A stretch of 64,000 nucleotides of DNA from Lumbricus rubellus (lineage: Eukaryota > Annelida > Clitellata > Crassiclitellata > Lumbricidae): assembly GCA_945859605.1 (NCBI GenBank), contig OX243827.1, positions 1,423,295 through 1,487,294 on the forward strand, in the 5' to 3' direction. The position numbers and the translations under genes are program-made. The notes beneath the pieces are model-generated. The model was not told the origin of the DNA. It worked only from the letters and a program-made list of their open reading frames with translations, and searched no databases. The stretch's first letter is position 1; every line of letters starts with the position of its first letter. Positions 19,701 to 27,524 of the stretch are shown here, in pieces.

Positions 19701-21003
19701 TCACGAGTCAGTATTTGGCGGACACTTGGGAGAAGAGAAGACACGAGAGAGAATCAAGTTGTCCTTTGTCTGGCCAAAGATGCGTCGAGACGTGGTGAAA
19801 TTTTGTAAGTCCTGTGATAATTGTCAGCTGAAGGCACGAAGTTTGGTGATGGATCGAGTGCCGATTACACCAATTCCAAGGGAAGATGTTCCATTCCGAC
19901 GGATGACTATGGACGTGGTAGGCCCAATAGAACCGAAGTCAGCAGCTGGGCATAAGTATTGCTTGTGCATAGTGGATTCATGTACAAGATGGCCGACAAT
20001 CTTCTTGCTGAAGTCATTGACTGCTAAGGCTGTGTGCGAAGCTTTGATGAAGCTTTTCATTGACGTGGGGGTGCCGTCTGTGATCACCAGCGACAGAGGC
20101 ACGAATTTTACAGCCAGTCTTACAAGAGAATTTTTGAAATTGATGGGATGCTGTCCACGATTCGATTCACCGGGGCATCCAGAGGCAGCCGGATTAGTCG
20201 AGAGATGGAACCAGACGTTCAAGAAGATGGTACATCATGTCATTGTGGAAAATCCAAGACAGTGGCATAAAATCATTCCGTTTACCGTATGGGCATTGAG
20301 AGAAGTTCCTAACGCAACGACAGGAGTGGCACCATATCTGCTGGTGTATGGAAAAATGCCAAGAGGACCATTAACTATCTTAAAGGAAAGCTGGACCAAA
20401 GAAATAAATCTACCGCCAAACATTGGAGTACAACCAGCAAAGTACCTGAAGAACTTAAGAGCAGACATGGAGAAAGCTTTGATATTTGCTGAGAATTGTG
20501 CAGAGGAAAAGCAAAAACAATACGCCAGTCAATACAACAAGAGGGCCAAGGATAAAGAATTCGAACCAGGAGAAAACGTCATCGTCCTGTATCCAACGTC
20601 AACCAATAAATTGATCTCACGATGGCATGGTCCATGTACAGTGCTACAAAGAAGATCCAAGTATTCGTATCTGGTGGACATGAATGAAAACGGCCGACGA
20701 ATCGTCCATGCCAACAAAATGAGGAAGTTCATCGCAAGAACATTATCGTGTGGTCTCATCGTGGAAGAGGACGACGAATTCGGATCAGTGGTAGAGCTAC
20801 CATTGAAAGAAGACCATGCAGAGACGACACAGAAATCGCTGCAATTGGACTATGAACAGATCGGACATCTTACGAGCGAGCAACAGAAACAGCTACTGGA
20901 TGTACTGAACTGTTATGCAGACAGAGTTTCGGACAAACCTGGATTATGTACACTGGTAGAACAGGAAGTGGTGCTGAACCCGAAGAATCCTAACATTTGC
21001 TAA
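16765..21003 (+). CDS. Gag-protease-integrase polyprotein of the LTR element
   Basis: A 1412-codon uninterrupted frame. Residues 1-320 are highly charged coiled coil (KQEEKERKQEEKE repeats). About 330-500 is a retroviral-capsid/SCAN-like gag. A CCHC zinc knuckle CHNCNSDKHLIKHC lies near 592-605. An aspartic protease motif LIDSGTEIPVI is near 712. The integrase follows: an H2C2 zinc-binding segment (about 978-1025), then catalytic Asp in MTMDVVGP, Asp in VITSDRGTNF and Glu in GLVERWNQTF, and a GPY/F-like RWHGPCTVL near 1287. The last 45 residues are the beginning of RT (CYADRVSDKPG), cut by a stop. It packages element RNA, matures the polyprotein and would integrate cDNA. Some triplet-repeat shadow frames lie opposite the coil. 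Confidence 0.9.
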   Translation: MEKLTEQKQAAIKKMSSERLVKLLSEAGVDAEEVEQMSREELMRNLAEVWAKKEEEEEEEGAVGGAAEKPVEKPEAPMSMEALLQFMIMKEEQRKQEEKERKQEEKEKEEQRRQEEKERKQEEKEKEEQRRQEEKERKQEEKELRQQEIDMQRQQFQIQLEQMRLDRDESERRRTELMIEYEKARKSDEEIRKQQIEDKKAREEEKEKMRLQELERAEEIRQEEFQAGKDNLEKAEREREEQMQLEQKKLAIKEAQLKEMAIEKEERRKQLELLQQKIEQEELRRIEDQDRLKKRDEDDRKSREVSEQIRLKESETMVSKIKKIGDAMKHVLPKMPYDMMEVPLYFETVENAFNSFAVEKQYWVKLLLPLMTPRARTVLNRLSFENLDKYDAVKEHLLKEFKLTAREYRSRFADAKKTAEETYTMFTARLKNLLNYYVRSRRVDKDYEKLFDLLVADKLKECLPPGPLQFVLAKEGTECLEASNVADLADIHVNNRIGVMFQDKPKFEAWDNSPKQPKWNKDSKDTGSQAKSNDAKKDDYSGKQWSQDKQQSTWDRQAYNRTPPLGRPTESNASYTPYYKWENKEQRSFIKKRCHNCNSDKHLIKHCQAPGAANLRKNFSRSAENLRVNQIQVINAPPGWEEQCNQETEVKSVMKCTPQFTILKEAIKTTSIAESCRETKSKEECQRIKKISLQHVNVEIRGTDGQPVQVEALIDSGTEIPVINEELLKGTTVEEIGRVHLQCVAGEPIPAKLVKIEVRMSGRNEGAATEDRTINIAPYLTLVCASISAELCKENPEKFLLHPEIIAELKEVPPISILQGELQANVTTRAQSRRAEVEDGEDETINESSQEDDTESEDELSIQDDERTTSENNETEEEMAACERNDSEDSGSDAELETSMRDLFTENSNDERQLEDAKKFEEQQRNDESLKSWWRIAEDQGSEFIVVNGLLYKKHQMLDQLVYQLVLPKERRIQVMELAHESVFGGHLGEEKTRERIKLSFVWPKMRRDVVKFCKSCDNCQLKARSLVMDRVPITPIPREDVPFRRMTMDVVGPIEPKSAAGHKYCLCIVDSCTRWPTIFLLKSLTAKAVCEALMKLFIDVGVPSVITSDRGTNFTASLTREFLKLMGCCPRFDSPGHPEAAGLVERWNQTFKKMVHHVIVENPRQWHKIIPFTVWALREVPNATTGVAPYLLVYGKMPRGPLTILKESWTKEINLPPNIGVQPAKYLKNLRADMEKALIFAENCAEEKQKQYASQYNKRAKDKEFEPGENVIVLYPTSTNKLISRWHGPCTVLQRRSKYSYLVDMNENGRRIVHANKMRKFIARTLSCGLIVEEDDEFGSVVELPLKEDHAETTQKSLQLDYEQIGHLTSEQQKQLLDVLNCYADRVSDKPGLCTLVEQEVVLNPKNPNIC

Positions 21004-21569
21004 CTAATTGATTGATATTCTTTGGTTTCTACAGACAATTTATTTGTAATTTTGCTGAGATTGCTAAACCATTGACAGATTTAACTAGCAAGCAGACACC
21101 TGAGAACATTATTTGGACTCAGGACCACCAGAAATCTTTTGATTCTCTTAAAGAAATTGTTTTATCGAATGTTATTCTGTACATGTTCGAGGTTGGCAAA
21201 CCATTTAATTTGTACTGTGATAGCAGTGATTTTGCTGTGGGGGCTGTGCTGTCACAAGTGGACGATGAGGGGATAGAACGTCCCGTTTCATTTATCAGCC
21301 AGAAGCTGACAGATACCCAGAGGAGATGGGCGACGATTGAGAAGGAAGCCTATGCAATCATATGGGCTTTAAACAAATTGAAAGAAATCATTATTGGTTC
21401 CAAGATTAATGTGTTCACTGATCATAATCCTTTAGTTTATTTGACTGAGTCAATGTCGAAGTCTGCTAAGTTAGTCAGATGGTCTTTATCATTGCAAAAT
21501 TTTGACATTCTGCTGAACTATAAGAAAGGAAAGTTGAATGTAGTAGCAGACTGCTTATCGAGATTGTAG
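21004..21569 (+). pseudogene. RT thumb and RNase H remnant of the LTR element
   Basis: After the stop at 21,001-21,003 the sequence resumes with FFGFYRQFICNFAEIAKPL and an RNase H: FNLYCDSSDFAVGAVLSQ, EKEAYAIIWAL, FTDHNPLVYL, and a final VADCLSRL. The RT fingers and palm, including the YxDD box, are missing between about 21,000 and 21,015, so an internal deletion removed roughly 170 or more codons. An ATG at 21,012 opens 185 codons, but it is a deletion product, not a true gene start. Confidence 0.85.
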
Positions 21570-21666
21570 TATAAGGTATTTTGTGATTGCATTTAGTATA
21601 AGAATTGTTTGTATTTAGTTTAAGCATTATACGTTCGCTAATTTTTAAGATTAATTAGCTCTCTTC

Positions 21667-21685
21667 AAAAGAAAGGAAGGAGGTA
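21667..21685 (+). promoter_or_regulatory. Polypurine tract
   Basis: AAAAGAAAGGAAGGAGGTAA immediately precedes the 3' LTR; it would prime plus-strand synthesis. Confidence 0.7.
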
Positions 21686-21686
21686 A

Positions 21687-22206
21687 TGTCAGCTAATTTA
21701 ATCAGTGCACGCCGATTGTCGTACAGCGACGTAAGTAGGCCAGGTGCAAATTGCCGCGCGGCGTCTGCACAGGTGATTGTCTGGACAGCACGTGACGTCT
21801 AGACGAGCGTACGTTAATTGTACAAGAAGGGAGTGGAAGTGAAGAAGGAGAGTTGCGTGTTGAGAGCCGTTGAGATAGGCTGTAAGAGTTGTTGTTGAGT
21901 TGCGATAGAGTAGACTGATGAAGATAGTAGTCGTGTAGTTGTTATGATAACGCAAGTGTAGTCATTGTTGTGTTGTTGCTGATCGTTTTACTTTATATCG
22001 GATTTTGGAGTATAATAAGAAGAGTTAAACACGTCGTCGTTGTTGGTTAACAAAACAGTGAAAGACTGTAGATTCTTTAACCTAGCCATTTAGCTAATGA
22101 AACAGTTATCTAGGGATAGGCCTACGCTACCACGAACTTATACGAAGAAGCTTCCGAAGAGACTGAAGGTCACACGTAGAGAAGAAGAGGGAAAAGACTT
22201 GTGACA
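21687..22206 (+). repeat. 3' LTR
   Basis: 520 bp, matching 15911-16430; followed directly by GTATG and the rest of the microsatellite. Confidence 0.93.
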
Positions 22207-22345
22207 GTATGTATGTATGTATGTATGTATGTATGTATGTATGTATGTATGTATGTATGTATGTATGTATGTATGTATGTATGTATGTATGTATGTATGT
22301 ATGTATGTATGTACAATGTATGTATGTGTGTATGTATGTATATGA
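22207..22345. repeat. (TATG)n microsatellite, right part
   Basis: Continuation of the array at 15,777-15,910; the first five bases GTATG are the retrotransposon target duplication. Confidence 0.95.
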
Positions 22346-22800
22346 CTTTGTCCAGAATGCACGCCCACAGTTTCGCAGCTGTTGATCCGAAACTTTGCAC
22401 ATAGACAGGGGTCCATCAAACTTAGCAAGTGCAGGGGTAGGCGAATTTCTAACACCATGGGGGCCAGGATGGGGGGGAATTTTTTGGGGGGGGGCGGACA
22501 AATTTGTTGGGCAGCTATTGATGTCAAATTTTGCATTTAGACAGAGGACCGTCAGGTCCACCCAGAAAACGAGTTGGCGAATCTCTACCACCAGGGGAGA
22601 ATGGGGGCTGGGGGCTAAAAACTCCATTTCCCTATTTTTTTTATACCATTGCCATAGTTTCACAGCTATTCACCTGGAAAAAGTGCAGCTAGATAGGGTG
22701 TCACCGGGACCACCTCGCCCCCAACCAACACACACCTCGCTCCGCAAGGGCCGGGTGGAACAGGGCGTTGTTTAGGGGAGGAGGCAAAAGTTTTTAGGGG
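22346..22800. repeat. Degenerate ~140-bp tandem repeat
   Basis: Three diverged units share TTTCGCAGCTGTTGAT / GGGCAGCTATTGATG / TTTCACAGCTATTCAC, then AAACTTTGCAxxTAGACAGxGG and GGCGAATxTCTAxCACCAxGGGG. G-runs are frequent. Not coding. Confidence 0.55.
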
Positions 22801-22839
22801 GGAGAAATTTTTTGTACTTATTGATGTCAAATTTTGGTA

Positions 22840-22917
22840 CTTATTGATGTCAAATCGCGGTATTGTGTGCGCTGTATTGTGTGCGCGGTATTGTGTGCGC
22901 GGCATTGACAGTAAACC
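22840..22917 (-). mobile_element. Solitary arm of the CAATACCGCGCACA foldback family
   Basis: Four units of the inverse repeat (GCGGTATTGTGTGC) and a terminus GACAGTAAACC identical to the inverse of the start of the element at 10,980. I found no partner arm and no matching flank duplication. Confidence 0.7.
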
Positions 22918-23116
22918 TTACGAGACCTACCTGATGACCAGACTTTAGAAGCGGTGCAACTGTAAGACTTCTTTTCCTCACCACATTTATAATACCTCTT
23001 AGCTGTCGTATTAGATGTAGGCTACCATGAAGACCAATCGTAATTTCCACTGCAGATATAGCACCTGGCGATAAGCAAACGGCAGACTCCTAAGTGACGT
23101 GAACAGCAACTGGCAA

Positions 23117-23728
23117 TTATATGATAATGTCTGTCGACAAACGCTGATAAACTTCTAGAGCTTTGGATTCTAGGTGTCGTGTCAACATCAACGACCATAC
23201 CTCCTTTGGTACCTCACATGCAATACAGGTTCTCTCAAATCTGAGTAAGTATGCATCTAAGCAATCATTTGCCTCATTGAACATGGGGAATTTAATGTCC
23301 TTCATTCCTCTGTGTATCTGGTCTCCTTGACGGCTGCTGTCGCCCATCATCACAAGCGGACTGTCACTATACCCGTTCTGTCCTCTCGATTCTATTTCTT
23401 TCAATCTTACATGTACTTCCAGTCTCTTGATTTCCAGATCTATCGTTTGTCTTGCTTCATCAGCCTCACGCTGAAGTTTTGCCTCAACGGCCTCACACTG
23501 AAGTTTAACTTCCGCTATCCTATTCGCCTCACGTGCTAACTCCATTTCTCTGGCTGCTTTTGCCTCATCAGCTACCCTTCGGTCTCTTTCCTTCTTGTCT
23601 TCTCGTTCTTCAGTCCTCTGCTGTCGAAATTCGTTTTGTTTGTTTCTGACAAATTCTTTCATTTCCTCCCCTTCTAAAGATAACGCATGGCCAAGATCAA
23701 GCCACTGTTGGTAATCCGTAACTGCCAT
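23117..23728 (-). pseudogene. Gag fragment of another LTR retrotransposon (coiled coil + SCAN-like domain)
   Basis: 203 codons on the minus strand: an N-terminal 20 residues, a long Glu/Arg/Ala coiled coil (about 25-115), then IKFPMFNEANDCLDAYLLRF and SKALEVYQRLS, the first half of a SCAN-like/retroviral gag domain resembling that of the element at 36.4-38.9 kb. It stops mid-domain; no knuckle, protease or pol follows to the left. The 5' side (23,740-24,130) may hold leader or LTR sequence, with AATAAA on the minus strand near 23,925, but LTR ends could not be fixed. A host gene exon is less likely. Confidence 0.7.
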
Positions 23729-24682
23729 TTCTTACTGACTCACTTTGTTTAAGCGGTAATAATTTTGATCTACACTCTGCGCTATTTAAATTCCAGAGAA
23801 TTTACAATGTAGGCCTACAAATGCCTATGGTAATTATTTAATTGCTAAGGCTGCGCTACCGAGTCCTCTACGCAATATACACTCTCCTGGCCTACTCTAG
23901 CAACAAAATTACTGCACCTAGTCTAATGTTTATTCAACACACACGTTGAACAGCGTTACGCTAACACTTTCCGTATTCAAATAAATATCCATTATATCGG
24001 TTTTGTCTCTTCAAAATTAATGTCAGTAATATTCAATTAATCAACAATTAGCATTGTTCAAATCTCAGAGACGGGCATCCCATCTTGTAGCCTTATTAGG
24101 GCCTCGGTTATCTTGCCTTGTTTAGCGGGTATGAATTATCACTAGACAATAATCTAGCCACACTAAAGAGAATCCGGATTTGTTAATGAAAATTTGAAAA
24201 ATATATTCGAAACGTATCACAAAAAACATACAATTATGCAGTTCGATTATTAAGTAATCTTTATTTATTCTTATCTTCTCTCGTCAGATGCAGTTTCACC
24301 AGACCAAAGTTCATCACTTCGCCAATGTTCATGGAATTCAGTTCCTTCCGTGAAATTTGCAACCAAGTGTCTCCTGTAGATGATTAGGAAAGATATGCAC
24401 CGATGAATTACTTGATTCCGGCCGAATCAAGTTCCACGATGAATATAATAGTGCACCAATACCAGTCTTCTTATTCGAATAGGTGTAATGTGTCACAAGC
24501 CAGCAACACATCCCTGATTAATCAACCAAGTGATTTACGACCAACCGATCTCTCCAATGTTCTCCAAATTCAAATCAACGACCAAACTCACGACCCACAC
24601 GATGAAAGTCCTCTATAGGCCACCCGATATCGCTTCCAAACGCTAATCGGTCCCGTAACTTTATGGTACCGTTGCCAACACT
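23729..24682. other. Possible LTR-element 5' leader, otherwise no gene seen
   Basis: Minus strand upstream of the gag frame; AT-rich. No tRNA, exon or terminal repeat pair was recognised. Confidence 0.35.
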
Positions 24683-25079
24683 CAGTGGCGGATCCAGAAC
24701 TCTTTTTGAAGGGGGCAAAAATCTTTGATCTTGGGACAAGAAAAAAATTTCGTCGTTGGTCGCCCAAAAAATTACATGGAAAAAAGTACTTTTCATCCGC
24801 CAAAAAGTTGATGACCTTTTTTGACTGACTTTTTTTAGTCATCGGTCTTCGGCTCAGGAGAAAAAAAGTACTTTTCATCCGCCCAAAAAAGTTTATGACC
24901 TTTTTTTTAGTCCTCCACCAGAAAATCCAATGGGGGGGCACGTCCAATGCAATTTTTGGGGGCAATATGCCATGACACTCCTATTCCTAATACTAATTTC
25001 AAACCTAATGGGGGCCCACGTCCCATGTCAATTTTAAATGAGGGGGCATGGCCGGATTGCCCGCCCTGGATCCCCCCTG
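24683..25079. mobile_element. hAT-like MITE, CAGTGGCGGATCC ends
   Basis: Ends CAGTGGCGGATCC and GGATCCCCCCTG, flanked by perfect 8-bp duplications CCAACACT (24675-24682 and 25080-25087). The interior has AAAAGTTGATGACC / GGTCATCAACTTTT-type words shared with elements at 31,910 and 43,362. Confidence 0.85.
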
Positions 25080-25589
25080 CCAACACTTCGCTTTACAACA
25101 GACAGTGTTCATTGTTCAACACAGTTCATCCCGCTGCTAATATTAACGTAGAATCCACTTGTCGAAACAAAGTGATTCTCGCAATTAGCATCTCCTGCAG
25201 GAATCGAATCTTGCTCACCAACCGTTTATGACGTGAACTTTTCCGTTAGGCAATTTCCCGAGTTATTATTGGTCCGCACAACCCAACGCAGTTTTTGTTG
25301 ACGTACTCGTTATGGTAACTAATGTTTACTCCATCAATAGGCCTACTGCATTCCGTTAGCACGCTTGTGTTTTCTTGATTACTGATCGTCTGATTATAAG
25401 CCCTACATGTAATTATATTAATGTTTCTAGCAACGCCAACCATCTATTTAACCAAACCAACGCCAGTATCAAATTATCTATCTTAATTCCTACCTATAAT
25501 ATAATAATTACCATGTAGACAAAGTAGTTTGAGAGATAATAGCAAGTCAAACGCTACAGGACCCACATGTGCGAAGTTATCTTCTTCTG
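25080..25589. other. No gene or named repeat seen
   Basis: Unique-looking AT-rich sequence with one AGGCCTA word; short open frames have no recognisable motif. Confidence 0.4.
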
Positions 25590-25850
25590 TTTCTCTGCCC
25601 CTAGGCAGGTTCAGCTGTCCAATGTCGCCACTCTTCCCTCCGCTGGGCCTTCTCCTTTAGTCTTTGATATCCAATCCTCGTCATCATCGTGTCCAACATC
25701 ATCTGTAGTGGTATTCCTCTTGTTCTTTTCCCCTTCAATTTTCCTTCTATAACCGTTTTCTTTTATCAGGTTGTCTCCTCTCAGCGTATGCCTCATCCAT
25801 TTCTTTTGTATTTCTCTGATTGTTTTTCATCCTTCAAGATAACCTCAAAC
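25590..25850 (-). mobile_element. LINE RT tail relic
   Basis: Minus strand gives [16 protein letters not shown] then, after a frameshift, [21 protein letters not shown] and REEWRHW, the C-terminal tail of endonuclease/RT LINEs. No polymerase core remains. Confidence 0.7.
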
Positions 25851-26287
25851 TCACAGCCCGTATAGACCACCTCACAGCTACTTGCTCCTCCTCTTTTTAT
25901 GCTATAAGAAAACTCAAAACCCATGGCCTCTCCTCCGCATCCATCCACAAAGTAACCTCCACAAAGTAATGCCTCCCCATTCTGGTGGGGTCTCACCCTG
26001 TCTCTAAACTTGCCAACATAGCTGATGCAAAACTCCTTTTCTCCATTTTACACAACCCCAAACATGTTCTTCACCAACTCCTACCTCCGCTCCGACCCCC
26101 TCCTCTCACCAATTAAGACCTAGAGCACACAACCATACTCTCCCACCAAAAGTTGACTCTCAATTTATTCCACGATCATTATAAAAATATATACTAGCTT
26201 ATTCTAACACTATCTAACTGAACTTTACTTATTCATTATCACTCATGTTAACATTTCTGCGTTATTGTCAGATTGTTTTTCTCAATT
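25851..26287. other. No gene seen
   Basis: C/T-rich sequence to about 26,150, then AT-rich sequence leading into the TA array. Confidence 0.35.
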
Positions 26288-26291
26288 AAAC

Positions 26292-26373
<82 letters not shown>

Positions 26374-26384
26374 ATATATATATC
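26288..26384. repeat. (TA)n microsatellite
   Basis: Almost pure TA dinucleotides with two TTTA breaks. Confidence 0.95.
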
Positions 26385-27029
26385 ATTGTTCTTTCCTCTC
26401 CAAGTTATGCATTTCATAATGAGTGGTTTCACATGATTGTTCACAGTTTGCTATAACGCATAATAGCAAAATATTGGAAAATCCGTGTGCGAGGGTCCAT
26501 AAAGCGTGGAACCCATCGAAGTGTTGGCCAGTATTTCGGCAGAGCTAAAATCATGTAGGTATAATTCACGTTGGAGACCGATTCATAATTATAGGCATGG
26601 TCTATCATGCATGTCGAAGGAAGAGTGAAAGTTGATAGGAATAACTTCGCTTTGCTACCGTACAATAGTTATATTAATGGTTTTCACAGTGCTAAACAAG
26701 AATTACTACACGTTGAATACGGTATCCTATTACCATTGCCTAGTTCACCTTAGACCTTGTCAAACATAATATGCCGTTGTAAACCTGACAGCCATAAGAC
26801 CCATCCAGAGAATGGAATCCATAGTGTAATATAACACGCGATAGGCTACCTCCGATGAAGCAGGAACTCGATAGCCCTACATGCCATTGATTATAAAACT
26901 AACGTTTTGTGCTTTTCATGTCAGATGTCGTGCCATAGGCCTACGATTCAGTTACTGAATTTGTATAGCCTATATAATAATAATAATAATAATAGAAGAG
27001 CAATTCGTGTGCGAGTCTGTCCGTTGTAG
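26385..27029. other. No confident gene
   Basis: A 74-codon minus-strand frame (26665-26441) has varied composition but no recognised motif and no clear splice sites. A short (TAA)n run is at 26,975-26,995. Confidence 0.35.
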
Positions 27030-27524
27030 CAGGGCTGTTTTTAAGGAATTTTTTGAACTGCACAACCCCTTCTTTCCTTCCCATCCTTCATGGTCAATTA
27101 CTTCCAGTCGGAGGACAATTTTGACCTTTTGCTAGTTTTAACTATACAGAAGTGCTTTTTATACAACTGCACAAATACATTTAGAACTGCACATTTTGTG
27201 TAGGGTAGGTGGGGGCAAGACGCCCATGTTAAGCAGAAAATGCAATAAAAAATGTTCAGTTTGACATTTTATTAAAACTATTGATTAGAAGGTAACAGAA
27301 ACCATATTTACCACTTGTTATATATCAACTAGGACAGTTACGTTACAGTGAAGTGAGAAATTACCAAAAATATGTAACTACCCAAGTAGGCGTTTTGCCT
27401 CATACTATGGGGCAAAACGCCCATGAGTGGGCGATTTGCCTCCTGTCCTCTGTATACTTATTTACGTGTTAACTACAGCAGCGTTGCTCTTACAGTCAAT
27501 CATGATAGTTAGAGTAGAACTGCA

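Larger units (their letters stand above)
15911..22206 (+). mobile_element. LTR retrotransposon, Ty3/Gypsy with integrase before RT (Gmr1-like), RT core deleted
   Basis: Two 520-bp LTRs (15911-16430 and 21687-22206), each TGTCAG...TGTGACA, flanked by GTATG duplications within a TATG array. A primer-binding-type TGGTGTCGTTGCGGTGAG follows the 5' LTR and a purine tract precedes the 3' LTR. The coding order is gag, protease, integrase, then a cut RT and RNase H. In ordinary Ty3/Gypsy elements integrase is last; integrase before RT is the Gmr1 arrangement described in fish and other deuterostomes. I see no difference between the LTRs by eye, so insertion was recent, probably driven in trans by a complete relative. 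Confidence 0.9.

Noticed and set aside
22127..22663. Minus-strand frame of 178 codons with YIHTYIHT repeats
   Set aside because: Translation of the TATG microsatellite.
26441..26665. 74-codon minus-strand frame as a possible exon
   Set aside because: Plausible composition but no clear acceptor, donor or homology.
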